DNA from: Seminavis robusta
Taxonomy: Eukaryota; Bacillariophyta; Bacillariophyceae; Naviculales; Naviculaceae
Reading direction: 5' to 3'
DNA length: 64,000 bases
NCBI GenBank assembly: GCA_903772945.1
Contig: CAICTM010000056.1
Span: 84,112 to 148,111, forward strand
Made by a program: the position numbers and the translations under genes. The notes under the pieces are model-generated. The model searched no databases. It was not told where the DNA came from and saw only the letters and a list, made by a program, of their open reading frames with translations. Each line of letters begins with the position of its first letter. Position 1 is the first letter of the stretch. This document shows, piece after piece, positions 23,301-33,740 of this stretch.

Positions 23301-25204
23301 GGACGGGGTCGTGGTGGAGTGTTGTTTCGGTGTGCTGCCATGGCCGCTTGGAAGAACTTGGATTTGAATCCTCCCACGTTACTATTCGTAGAAGAGGCAG
23401 CCGTTGTCGTGGCTGGCATGTTCCGTACTACACCACCGGTCGAGTGCCGATGTTGCCGGGGCGACAACGACCTCCCTTCGCGATGACTTTCCGAAGCGGA
23501 ATGGTCCAATGACAAATTTAACTTTTCATCTTCTGACCACAATCGTCGTTTCATTTCCTGCACTCGACTAGGAGAGTCTGGCATGCTATGCCTATGTTGT
23601 GGCGGGTTGGTCACAACTGGAGTATCTTCTTGTGGTTGCTCCTGTCGTTCAGGCTGTTGAGAATTGTAGGCCGGTTGCTGCAATGGCTTCCGTCTTCGAA
23701 CAGGCGGCAAGCTGGTACTGTGCCTGCTTTCGTCGACACCACCTTCTGTATCCGACGTGATGGGTTCATTGTTATTATTTGTTGGTCCACGGCGCACCGA
23801 AGCTGGGACATAATGATGATGGTGTTGCTGCGACTCATTATGGTTGGGAGTGGACGGTGACGACGATCTTGTTGTGGAAGGCTGCTGCCCTCCTGCTGAG
23901 TTCCTTCCAGCACTGCTAATAGGAGTGGTGGTTGATTTTTCATACCGTTCCCTCATGTCTTGCTGTAGCTGATGTACACTGTACCGTTTATCGCCGGATT
24001 GTGGTGTATTCTCTTTTCGTCCTTCACTACTGTACACGGATCTGGATGGCTGTGGCGGGCCCTCCTGATGGCTGCTACTTTCGTCTTCTACGGCGGGTTC
24101 TGGATCGGGATACAGGTGATTGTTTTGACTCAGTAATCGAATCCGTTGGGAAACCGACATGGGGGTGCTGTTGCTGCCCGGTGTTCGTGGTTGTTGGGAT
24201 GTAAAGGGATTTCGATTGGCTTTTGTAGGAGTGGTTAGAGAAGCGTTGTTATTGTTGTTGGAGGTTGTTGGATATCTAGAAGAGGCGGCAGCATAAGCAT
24301 CCCGGGACGGAGGTATCAATGGTTGTTGTGATTGTTCTTCCAAGGATGTGTTGACTCTAGGCGCGAACTTTCTGTTGTGATCCGGTGTGGTGCTGGGAGT
24401 GGCACTGGACGAATAGTGATCAGAGAGTGTGTAGTAGGAGTGGTGACTAAAGGACGTCCCCCCTGGTTCACTCTGAGTAGTGACAGTATGTGCTGCAATG
24501 CTACTCAGTTCTGTCACCGAAAGGCCATCCTTGAGCCGACTCCCGGCAGAAATGTCACTGCGATACCCTCCCTGTGGTGTTTGTGGTGGGTTTATTTGCA
24601 GTGGCCGGCTCCGTGCCGGTGATGATTGTTGTTGGTGTTGTTGTATGTAGCTAGCAGCCGCCGAGGAAAAGGCAGCCGGAGCCGAAACCTCCGAGGCAGT
24701 TTCTTGTTGATGATATCCCGCCGCCATGCGACTGCGATTGATGAGGTTTCTCCTCGCCAATATGCGAGATGGGGAAGAAGATTGTCGTCGTGAAGGGCTA
24801 CTAGTGGAGGAGGATCTAGGAGTACTTGTGGCGGGGGAGGCGTGAGTTCCAACCAGCAGTGCCGCTTGCGATCTAAAACTGCCGGCTCTTCGGGACGAAG
24901 GTGTCGATGGTGATTGTTGTTGGTGCTGATGTTGACTCGTGTCCACACTACTACTGCCTGCAACAATGGAACTGGCGGAAGCGGCATACTGAGTGGCTTT
25001 GGATTTGGCCTTTAACTTGGAGCGAGCAGCAGCACTGGCTGTGTTGGAGTATCCCTTGGATGTCTTGGAGGAAGTCCTTGTGGACTCTGCCGTGGATGTC
25101 GATGTGTCATACATTTGAGGAGGAGGGGAAGTAGTGCCAAATGCCGATGATGAACCACCAGACCCTGATGATGAATGCCCTGGATGAGTGGAGTAAAGGA
25201 CCAT
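20327..25204 (-). CDS. Giant disordered Ser/Pro/Gln-rich protein of unknown function
   Basis: Single open frame of 1625 aa starting MVLYSTHPGHSSSGSGGSSS. I recognise no catalytic domain. The first ~1000 residues are low-complexity Ser, Pro, Gln, Asn and His, with many SP/TP sites and short poly-Gln, poly-Asn and poly-His tracts. Short ordered-looking islands are YIAKLMAKLSAVRRDDPHAA and a predicted helical stretch (YRKKQQEHEQFLKTLEELGD, then ELARKIQAWDEM). The C-terminus is basic and Ser-rich with repeated RSASKSPAPRNRTRS-type sites, ending YGNEPSASGNERSFF. Such composition is common in scaffold, cytoskeleton-linked or RNA-granule proteins, but nothing here decides among these. A real gene is supported by the length of the uninterrupted frame and by codon-level, not purely nucleotide, repetition. 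Confidence 0.65.
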   Translation of the reverse strand: MVLYSTHPGHSSSGSGGSSSAFGTTSPPPQMYDTSTSTAESTRTSSKTSKGYSNTASAAARSKLKAKSKATQYAASASSIVAGSSSVDTSQHQHQQQSPSTPSSRRAGSFRSQAALLVGTHASPATSTPRSSSTSSPSRRQSSSPSRILARRNLINRSRMAAGYHQQETASEVSAPAAFSSAAASYIQQHQQQSSPARSRPLQINPPQTPQGGYRSDISAGSRLKDGLSVTELSSIAAHTVTTQSEPGGTSFSHHSYYTLSDHYSSSATPSTTPDHNRKFAPRVNTSLEEQSQQPLIPPSRDAYAAASSRYPTTSNNNNNASLTTPTKANRNPFTSQQPRTPGSNSTPMSVSQRIRLLSQNNHLYPDPEPAVEDESSSHQEGPPQPSRSVYSSEGRKENTPQSGDKRYSVHQLQQDMRERYEKSTTTPISSAGRNSAGGQQPSTTRSSSPSTPNHNESQQHHHHYVPASVRRGPTNNNNEPITSDTEGGVDESRHSTSLPPVRRRKPLQQPAYNSQQPERQEQPQEDTPVVTNPPQHRHSMPDSPSRVQEMKRRLWSEDEKLNLSLDHSASESHREGRSLSPRQHRHSTGGVVRNMPATTTAASSTNSNVGGFKSKFFQAAMAAHRNNTPPRPRPEFAQQQPPPGAAPTNPGTPPRPRSASSSLNISSQRLNSSSAAPSRPDYPTPQPRPSQQEPEPAVTPVAPNEYQQTHSRVNSISPQRSRQIPIQERAPPMNHQVSQKQQPQLEQPQHQQSSLQQSYPPPPFQDASPQEGQDYIAKLMAKLSAVRRDDPHAALAQIDSILRAESRSNGSGDPIQRIGANVEGMPLQYQRLPPQPADSPPQQYPLHQHQAFSGQQPVPHQHQTQFQYQQMEGPAMPENPGQGHDDLEDSSDDATSVSSITNPTYRSAMPTHEQIHDMPPPTGISTSLYRRPRPNGLQGYSAPTPPVSGLELVQRHHQRQAARKGYRNGEDQQGHVNHPTSHLPPMTINVASDSGSNVNATRAFTENLLKSSNKKVHQDKLKSATELQAESTGTSRLKVEDHPHDEMATPCAAEPQNLEPPQERKQPNSNAVPAQDKPTGPLEEEMLDFPSMEYSRTDSDKKSGNASHESKAKETTKSPMQSDDLKHGSGGNPFGGGDDVDMPRYAMESGGKERKLDQFIYRKKQQEHEQFLKTLEELGDTQHLTGDELARKIQAWDEMSAPNSKAGSSRSEVSGKHGPSSQKSTGGNSAGGEVNPANVSTATTSSAVSRHSKRSHPWNSGTRLKIDFRDTSMDNALGVEAECISQPSPARDLRRAARQQHQRQNQLVAEDTSGQVADPHDKKQDGEEASRSARQPNEVSQSSIAREHEQRASIEDEQKFVAALGPQQLFASHPKDVSTIEPPYLDHVQDKGFEVTPVYGSDLHPSDERMTHSYADNSWVAVPSNTFFSSAKSKPNPKVVATLVDEDTNPVTMVRSPPPELPNDVADAFADVPVPFDEPPKTHNPQHPRFGGDVLDVSGIQETPPPPVAKAPESTPSRGRRAFANFLKKRGKNARKTPSLTPTSKKTSLASAVDHPESDRNLGLSSDTRGRRSASKSPAPRNRTRSLDDSGSRIRNPTIAKKFSRLMRVYGNEPSASGNERSFF

Positions 25205-26362
25205 ACTCTGATCTCGTTGACGTGTTTTCGCTCAGTTCAACTCAACTTGATTCAGACTTGAGGTGTACCCAGACCGTAAACCTTGTCTCTCCCGCCCTCA
25301 GAGGGTTCTTCTTAGCCTGTCTTTGGTGGATTGTAATCCTGACACTGCCAACACAACAGCACCAAATTACTAATGGGCTTTCCGAGTCGAGTCCAATGCC
25401 AGGAGCAATGATAGACTCGAAAAGAGATTGAAAATCACAAAATCACTACTAGTAGCTCGCCTTAGCCTTCGCTCATTCCAATCAATCATTCGGGTTCTTC
25501 ACTTGCTTCTTTGTTCCAGTTCAAACTGACGCCCTCTTTTCCTGCCTTCAGCAATGACACCTAATCTAAAGCAAGGCTCCCCACAAGGCTGTATAGCCAC
25601 CGCAACCAAGGACAGCTAGAGACAAAGCCTGGCTAACCTATAAGCTAAAAAGTTTTCCTGTTGTCACTCGTTATATTATTGTTCTTGCGCCAATCGATTG
25701 TCGACTGGCTGCTTTGTTGTGCGAGAGCGGCACATGAACGAAACACATGCAAAGCCTCTCTTGAACGACCCGTCGCCCTAATTATGATACTAATATTCAA
25801 AGTGGGCGGGATATTGCCGATGCGCCGCGTGCGGGAGTCAATTTCGCACTTTTTAAGTTCCTCTCGAGACGCTACGTGGTACTAGTACATGTACTACCGG
25901 TAGCTAGAACTGGCTACCGATAGCTATTCATGATCTCTTTTATGCAAGGGTTTGTATGTAGTTTAGAACCTTGCGAAAGATAGTTATCTACACCATTTGT
26001 TTTAGAGAGGAGGATGGCTCAAGTATTTATCAGCTTTGTTTACGTTGGTGGCGAAGGCCATTCTTAGGAAACCCAACAATGTATTGGTACAGGTGCATTC
26101 GAGTTTTGAATGATGTGTCTATCATCTCTCACAAGCTTTTGGTCTCTGACTATGCATAACTACTTTAGAAATAGTATGACAAATGCGGATGTGTTTCGTA
26201 GTTTAGCGAAAATGACAAGTCCAGAGTAAAGTGTGCTAAGCTACTTTTATTAACATGCATTCCTTTATGTATCAAAAGAAGGCCAAGGAACCATTTCGCC
26301 CATTGCTGTGTTGCCTCCAAAACCTATACCACGAAGCTGCGAGCGACAGGAAGAGCCACTAG
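25205..26362. other. Intergenic region, no gene seen
   Basis: About 1.16 kb between two minus-strand genes. It should contain the promoter of the giant disordered protein near 25205-25500. Open frames here are short and lack any recognisable motif. Clusters of ACCGGTAGCTAG-like words occur near 25890-25930. No tRNA or other RNA gene was found. Confidence 0.4.
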
Positions 26363-27479
26363 CTAATAGAGAAATGCCAACAGTGCCGTGCACCCCACCA
26401 ACATTACACTCTCGACCGAAACAGCCCAAGCCGCACTACTCTGTGCATTCGCCTCAAAAACCTCGGAACCACTGCCACCAGCACTGATATCCACGGATCC
26501 ACCCCCATTGTTGACGGCATCTACAGTCGCACTTCCCACAACTCCAGGAGCATCTTCAATCACCTCATAGTCCGAGCCAGCATCAGCAGCACTGGCCACA
26601 CAGATTCCTTGCTCCTTGTTGCAAAACAAACTGTAGCAATCGGATGCTTCATCACAGGGTTTTCCCAACCATTCGGGCTCGGTACAGTTACGTGCCGGAG
26701 CCACGCCTTTTTTAATTTTAATAGGTAGCAAGCAAAAGAAATGGAAAGAGGTATGCGAGGTAGCAGTTGTGAATTGGAAGGCATCAGAGTGCCATTTTTT
26801 GATAATCATCCGACACGCAAAGAGAGAGAAATGTGAGAAGCTCAAATTGCGTACCTCAACGTTTCCCATTTTCTGTTGATGCGTTTTAAAAGGGCACGAC
26901 CATATATAGATAGATAGATAGATACGTACCCTCACACCGAAGAGACCAGCAGTCAGTGTTGTCGTTACAAAAGTGTTCATTCCATTTGCGATCGTAGCAC
27001 CGGTTCAGCCCTCGATCCTTCTTGCAGCGTTTCATTTCACAATCGTTATCTTTGCCACAAATCTCTCCATCCTTGACGGTAAAGGTGCACTTCAAGGGAT
27101 TTCGAGTGCACCTTCCACTACGGCATTCATGGTCTCCCAAACAATCAATCTCTCGATCCTTCCATGCCAAGCAGGTGCTGGATTCTCCACAATACCCTTC
27201 ATCGCAATCCTCATGGACGGCACAAGGACCACCTGCGGGTTGTGGGACTTGGCATACCCCACCACTGCAACGTCCCGAAGCACAGGCATCATGAAACTCG
27301 CAGGTTTGCCCCACGGCCCTCTTGGTGTCACACTGGAGTGTGCTATTGCAGTACTCGCTCTCGCATTGAAAGATTGCTCGACAGGGCCAACCAACTTTTC
27401 GGTAGCCTTGTCCTGGAGAGGCTAATAATACCAGAACCAGCAACAGAGGTAGCAAAAGCGTCGGAAGCACTGTCATCAT
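26363..27479 (-). CDS. Secreted Cys-rich modular protein, probably GPI-anchored
   Basis: Two exons (27479-26930, 26706-26363) encode 297 aa. The chosen start, MMTVLPTLLLPLLLV, gives a clear signal peptide ending near SPGQG; an upstream in-frame ATG at 27584 would bury it. The mature part has seven modules of four cysteines spaced about C-x5-C-x4-C-x4/5-C, for example GQTCEFHDACASGRCSGGVC and GKPCDEASDCYSLFC. The intron (26707-26929) splits module six, and splicing restores its fourth Cys (RCEG-VAPARNC). The pattern recalls Dickkopf- or EB-type small disulfide modules. After a Gly/Asp/Ser spacer the C-terminus is hydrophobic (VSVESVMLVGCTALLAFLY), as in GPI-anchor signals. A cell-surface or extracellular-matrix role is inferred; the ligand is unknown. 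Confidence 0.72.
26893..26928 (-). repeat. Short GATA/TATC microsatellite in intron
   Basis: A run of about five GATA units (plus strand atagatagatagatagata) lies directly behind the splice donor of the Cys-rich gene. Length variation here could be a marker; no function is claimed. Confidence 0.6.
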
Positions 27480-28135
27480 GGTCGTTCTGTTCTTCTTTGT
27501 TTTCAAAAAAAAGATCTTGGGAAAAGTGAACCCTTCGCGACAAACTGGGAAAGTCCCTTCAGTCATTTTAGATTGGTAGCACATTGGTTCTATTAGGTTT
27601 GTTAGCGGTGTTTGATCGTGCGATCATCAAACCCAGCAGTTTGGTTGTGGCCCTACCGACATCCTGAAGCAAGTGTGGAAGTCCTGCTCAAGCTCTTCAA
27701 CCGTGGGTTTGTACGATGGAGACAACCGGAGGGTGAGTTTTAGTGATAATCCTAACTGATACTACAGTAGCGAGGGTAGCTCTCCACCTTGTTATGTTTC
27801 TCATGCAACCTACAGGTCATTCAAGTACGTGGAGGTATTGGGGGAGCTCCTGGGATTCTTGCCCCTTGCTGCCGTGCTGAGTACTGTACCACCCAGCTCT
27901 CCAATATAGTTGGAAGTACATCTGCCTTTGGGTGGATATGCAAACATGGACCATTTATAAAGCTTAGTGTATCTTTCTCTCTGCTACCGTAGCAACCAAA
28001 CAAGAGATCAAGTCTTTCTTCCGTGCCATAAAACGCACACTCTAGGGAAATGGCTGTGAGCCGGCTGCTGGCTCTTTCTTTCTTTCTCCACAGTCCTGGG
28101 GAGTGACAGTCGCTTATGACGGACTCCAGTTAGAT
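27480..28135. other. Intergenic region, no gene seen
   Basis: 656 bp upstream of the Cys-rich gene and downstream of the propeller-like gene. It should include the promoter of the former. Open frames are short and unconvincing. Confidence 0.4.
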
Positions 28136-30191
28136 CTAGGGCTCAATATCGGCTTCGAACTCGCTCCTGTCAACTCGTTCAAACAGACTTGAAGCGGATC
28201 CAATGTATAGTGTTTTCCCATCTGCCGTCGATTGCATGGTACGGTAGCCAAAGAGATGGCCAGGTTGATCCTCGTGAGGGACCAACGTCCAGGTGGATCC
28301 ATCGCGTGATGCCCACAGCTGAGGCTGGACTCCAATCAACTCTTGTGAATTCAGGGAGATACCTCGTTGCGAGACTGTCATGGTTCCAAGCAAATAGACG
28401 CCATCAATCTCTGCTGAAGACCAGGGATATTCGTTTCCAGAAACACGAGCTCCAAGTTGGTCTCGCTGCTCTTGGGCAAAACCATCATCGGTAATAATTT
28501 CCCACTCGTCGTCCCCGACGCCCAAGACATTCAAATTGCTGGTTCTGAACAATGCAAAACCGCTTGGGAAACTGAGGAGACCCACGTAAAGCTGGCCTTT
28601 GAAGACTCTCAGCTCCATGACTCCGTGTGAAAAGTGACCCCGCACTATGAAAAGGAAGAGGGGGAAGAAACGAGGTCAGCAATGCATCATGGTGGCGCCA
28701 ATGGCGTGTGACTAGACTCGACTCGGCTATTGCTCAAGAAGTGGGGAGCTGTGCAAGCAACTTACTAGCGGGAGTGGCCACCTGTGTAATGGCATCATCA
28801 TTCATTTCGTCAATGACGTACAAGGCGTGTCCCAAGCTTTGCCAGGTTCCAATCAACATTTTACCATCTCCGATGTAGAGACACTCGGAAACGGCAAGCT
28901 TACAGTGCTCACCAGTCTGCTGGATCTTTTTGAAGGTGTTGAGGGCCGCATCGTAAATCACCACCTTGGCGCACTCGTGCGTTTCGGTACCAATAAAGAG
29001 ACGATTGGTGTGCTCGGAGACGCACATTTTTCGAATCGACTTGTCGTAAGCATCGAGGTTTCCTTGGTCATCCAACATGTGGTAATCTCCGCCAGCGTTG
29101 GTAAAGACCTGTATTGCAGAAGTGAACAAGGAAAGATTGCTTGATGAGGACGGCCTCAATGTGTCCCTTCAAGGGCCTGCTAGATCTACCGGTGCGCACC
29201 TTTGCACCAACTCCTTCTCCATAGAATTCAAAATCGTAGCGTGAAATGCCATTGGGTCCATCAGCTCCGTTAGCACTTCCAGCATAAATGTCTCCGTTGT
29301 AGTTGACCATACTCCTGAACCCAACAAAGTCTTTTGGCGCATTGAACTCCAAGGTGAAACCTCCCTCTCCATCGGATTTGACAATTTGAGCTCCATTGCT
29401 GTCCATGAGGGGACCACCATGGAACCACCGCAAGAAACCATCCACAAGGGCTTTTCTCTTCATCCCCAATGGTGCTCGTGCGATGGCAATGTAGAACTTG
29501 ATCGCGCTGTTATTGGGTTTCAGATTCGAGTCGAGTCGAGTCAAGCAAGCAAAGCAAACACGTAGACAGATTAGATGGCGGCCTGACGACGAAGCAGCTC
29601 TGTCTTCCACCATGACACAGACAGACAAGACTCACTTCCAAAGATTCAGGTTGGCATTGAATGTTCCAATGTAGAGTGTTTCATCGTTGTCAAGCGCCGA
29701 AGACCAAGCGTAACGGTTCCACTTGTCACCAATGAGCCCGTTTCGCGAAATTGTTGTCATTTGCAAACTCTCTGCAGCAAAGGAGTTTTCCACCACAGGG
29801 ATTGAATCTAGAAGCAAGCAAAGAGACAGTGTTGCGTTAGGAAGAGCTTGCACCCATGGTCTTTGGTCTCGGATTGATTCGACAGGCTTCCCACAGCCAG
29901 CAAAAGATCTTTGCCTTACGCACCATTGAGAGTGACTTTGAAAACAAAAGCGCCCATATCATCAGGATTATTATCATCTTCCTTCCATGCATTCGAGAAT
30001 TTCGAAAATGCTCCATCGAATGGTCTCCATTCAAAATTGCCGTCTCCAAAAAAGACATTCCAGAGACTGCCCCAAAAACCTCTGGATTCCTCGTCTTCAC
30101 TCAGGTGTCGTCGCAAGCTGCTGGGTTCCGAGGCTGCAGCCATCGCCGCGCCAACAGACATCAAGAATACTAAATGCAAAGAGAGCCTCAT
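28136..30191 (-). CDS. Secreted beta-propeller-like protein, function unknown
   Basis: Five exons (30191-29924, 29807-29636, 29506-29200, 29108-28766, 28644-28136) give 532 aa with every junction in frame. The start MRLSLHLVFLMSVGAAMAAA is a signal peptide, followed by a dibasic SLRRHL. The body repeats a Tyr-Ile/Val-Gly pattern: ETLYIGTFNANLNLW, GDIYAGSANGADG, NRLFIGTETHECAKVV, GQLYVGLLSFPSGFALF and KTLYIGSASSLFERV. Such strands are typical of blades in secreted beta-propellers. The first intron uses GTGCGT as donor; a nearby GTAAGG would break the frame. No enzymatic motif or membrane anchor is seen. An extracellular or vacuolar binding protein is the best guess. Confidence 0.65.
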
Positions 30192-31560
30192 CGTGGTTGC
30201 TTTGCTTTGACGTCGGGGTTTCTCTTGGATGTCAAACTTTCCTTTGCAACAAAAGTAAGTCGATCATCGGATGCGACCGAATTGATGAAAGATGAGTGAG
30301 ACTAGATCTCCGGCACAGTACCGTTCGGTAGGTGACGGTACCACATGTATCCCGCCTCACTCCATGGGCATTGCCGTTTTATCCTCGCCGATTGCAATAG
30401 GCTTATGAAGAGGCACGTCTCAACGCCACAACCTTCATCGAAAGAGCAGCTCGAACTGGCCAAAACGCACCTCCAAACCAACATGGGAATATTGTTGCCC
30501 ACCTGGCTAGCTAGGGTGAAGCAGTGGATTTGATCTGGTTGGTGGCTCATTGGCAAACCATACCGAGCTGCACAATGGTACCAAAGTACTCCTAGTCGCG
30601 CAACCGAGCAGCACGATGATGCCGAAATAGAATCATGGCGGATCTTTCAAAAGACTCATTTGTGCTTGTCATGACTAGCTAGCTAGACACAGAATGCGCA
30701 GACGGTACCAGACCCGTGAGCCCTACTACAGTACTGCTACGATGTAGCACCTAATCAGGGGCAATGGCCGAAGATTGTGTTTGGAACCTGAAGCAAAGCT
30801 GTCAAATTTCTGGCCAGCCATCCTCAGGACTCCCACTCCCACCATCAACTCGTTGGGTTTGGCCCTCCCAGCTTGATTGTGTGGGAGACCTGACCTACCG
30901 GCAGCTAGCTAACCGATTGTTCCCTTGACCAGCAACGTTTGCCCGATGTTTCTGGAGGGGGCATCATTCTGCAACGTTTGCTTCCGTCCTGGTGTTTGTT
31001 CGCGCTCGCCATGGACATGGTACGCGTACCGGTACTTCTCTTAATAAGTGCAGCCTCATGGGGCTGATGATTCGATGCTAGATTGGTTCTTCTTCCTCTA
31101 CATGCGGGAACACGCTGTCCACGACATGCTAGGAAATGATTGCGGTAGATAGTGGGGATGCCACATTGCTGACAATGCAGCTTTAGCAGGCCTGACCCAA
31201 AATCTGTTGAGGCCAGATATTGATAGAGATTGCACAAAGCTCAATTTAGAGCACATGTACCGTATGTAGTAGAAGAGTATAGTATAGTAGAGGCTGACCG
31301 ATTCCCTACTTCTAATAATTTAAACAAATGAAAGTTGGGATTGTTCTCGTAGCATTTGAATCCAACTTTGACGCTGAAGTCAAGCAAATTGTCAAAGAGT
31401 TCTGGCTAACACGCAAATTTATACACGTACTGTAGTGAACAGGCGAGAGAGAGCATCAAAAAAGAAAAACCAAGCAAGAAGTGAGATAAAACAGTCAGGC
31501 AAAGACAGATACACGTTGGCTCGAACACCAGTGTTGCTAGCTGGCTGGCTAGCTGTCACG
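30192..31560. other. Intergenic region, no gene seen
   Basis: About 1.37 kb between two minus-strand genes. Near 30560-31040 there are many short restriction-like palindromes (CTAGCTAGC, GGTACC, ACCGGTA). The longest open frame (minus, 30905-31237) has no domain and biased composition, so I do not call it. The promoter of the propeller-like gene should lie near 30192-30400. Confidence 0.4.
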
Positions 31561-32741
31561 TCACGTACATATCTGCAGTTTGTCATTAAAGGCAATCGAC
31601 ACCCAATCCGGTTGTGTAGCACTCCATTGCAAATTGTTGACTTCTCCTTCGGCATTGTACGCCAAGATGGGATCATCCACCGGTCGTTTGGGCATGGCCG
31701 ACAAGTCCCAAATCAGTGCTTGCGAATCATCTCCCGCGGTACAAATATGACAGGAGGAATGGGGTGCCCACGCCGTGGCATTGACACAACCCAAATGTCC
31801 TCCCAATTCGGCGACGGGAATACTGGGCACTCGAATATCCAAAATGATGGTCCGTCGTGAATCGACCATGAAGGTGGCTAGATAATTGGGATCTTGCTTA
31901 TTCCATTCGAGCCGCAGCAGTGGATCCAGATTGGGACTTTCGTAAATAATGGTGGAGTGTTCGAGACTGCGCAAATCAAACATACGGACCGATCCATCCG
32001 CCCCCACCGATGCAAAGACATCTTTGCCCCGCGCAAATGCCAAATCAAAGACTTCTCGATCATGCGCAATGAGTTGTGTGCGTGCGGTTTGTGTGGCGAC
32101 ATCCCAAATGGTACAGGTCGTGTCGATACTGGAAGTTCCCACTATATTGGGATCGGTTTCATTCCAATCAAAGGACGTGAGTGGTGCACAGTATTCGCTC
32201 GTCTTGTTGTTATTCAACAGCGCTTCTTTTTTCACAGAGAGGGTCCCCCGACCACTCCCATCGTCCGTGACATTCCAGACACGCAAATAGTCTCCCGTAG
32301 TGGCCAACAAATCCTTGCCGCCGTAGTTGCGACTGTCGGGACTCCACAGAATTTTCGTGCACGGATACGGATGATCGAATTCACCCGCCTTGTACAGAGA
32401 CCCCAAATCATCCGATTGGGGCAATTTCTTCACAATGTGAACGGCATTCGAGTACTGTTCCACGTACGAACCAATGGCTAACCGAAATTGAGAAGTCGTA
32501 TCTGGTCTATTATAGTAGCAAAGAAGAGGAAGAGTCAGGAGGAAAAAGAGCCATGATTTGGATTGGATTTTGGAGGAACCCAGAAAATTTCTCACCTTCG
32601 ACTCCACGCCACTGAAAACACGGTCCAAGGAGCGTTGTACGTGTAGATTTCCTTACGAGGAGGACCTGCGTCGTTGACACCGATGCCTGTGTGATGTGCA
32701 TGTCCGTGATGGAGGTGTGGGTGGTGATGATGGTCGGCCAT
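31561..32741 (-). CDS. WD40 protein of the DCAF7/WDR68/TTG1 family
   Basis: Two exons (32741-32596, 32506-31561) encode 363 aa starting MADHHHHPHLHHGHAHHTG. A His-rich leader (~1-30) precedes the family hallmark KEIYTYNAPWTVFSVAWS, which continues across the intron into RPDTTSQFRLAIGSYVEQY. WD repeats include LLATTGDYLRVWNV, IVGTSSIDTTCTIWDV, VFASVGADGSVRMFDLRS and ICTAGDDSQALIWDL, and the C-terminus VNNLQWSATQPDWVSIAFN is strongly conserved in DCAF7/TTG1 proteins. In animals DCAF7 scaffolds DYRK/HIPK kinases and CUL4-DDB1 ligases; in plants TTG1 binds bHLH/MYB factors. The diatom role is likely a kinase or transcription scaffold. The His-rich leader is unusual and could bind metal. Confidence 0.88.
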
Positions 32742-33740
32742 GGTCAGGATGGATGTGTTGGTCTGTTGGGATGGTGTCTCTCTTGCATGTGATTGCAAAA
32801 GGCCAACACGCGGATCTGGCGACAGCTGTTCGCTAAATTGTTCTACAGTAGGGTTGAGGAACAAATTGTCGTTTTCGGAACCAGAAGTGTGCCCGCACCC
32901 CACACGAGACCGTCACTCATCGCGGTGCTGGCCTGGTGTGGAAGCACAAGGGGTCTACCGTAGCTAAAGTAATAGTAAGGCGGTTAGCTACGGTGTGGTG
33001 TTGGTGATCGACATGAAAGCACCGTGAAAGGAAAGCCTTTGGCTGGCGCTGCTAGCTACCTAGCTACATGTAGCTAGGCTCCAAGGACAGGAACTCGAAT
33101 GGCCGAGAAAGCGTTCGTTCCATGACACCATTCGAGGAGTCGAGGCAATGTCTATCACTAGCGGCTAGCTAGCTGGATCGAAGAACCACTCGGCCAACAT
33201 CCGAAGGACCGAAGGAACATCCAACAGGGGCAGGATTCCGTCGCAAGCGGCTGTGTATCAAGCAAGCCGACTCGACTCGAAACTAGCTAATTCGTTGCAA
33301 GAATAAAAGAGCTTTGCCGAATGAGATGCGCTCATGCTTACATCCGGTACTTATCTTTTGGCACGACGCTCGACCGAGTGCTCGGCTGCAGCCATGGGCA
33401 CGGAACACCCTTGATGCGAAAAACCTCACGGCTCGACGCACATTCCATTCGATTATGCCTTCAAAATACGATTTCTTTTTTCTCTTGCGCTTTTGAAACG
33501 CGACTATGTCGATGCGGGGCACGATCGTAATGCATGCTTCGAGTGTAGAATCGTCTAAGATACGTACCGTGCGGTATGATGAATGTGAATCTAATATTCA
33601 TATATTTAGCATGACAGTGCACAGCTTTACAATGACTTGGCTACTGGGTGGCCTGCACGTCAAGCCCAGACGGAAACCCAACAGCAACGCTTCTCCTCGA
33701 AGAAGTTGCTCGATAAGTGGAAATCTGTGATCGGACCTCA
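32742..33740. other. Intergenic region, no gene seen
   Basis: About 1 kb between the WD40 gene start and the end of the PS-repeat gene. It should contain the WD40 promoter near 32742-33000. CTAGCTA words are dense at 33040-33080 and 33160-33180. No RNA gene or conserved frame recognised. Confidence 0.4.
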
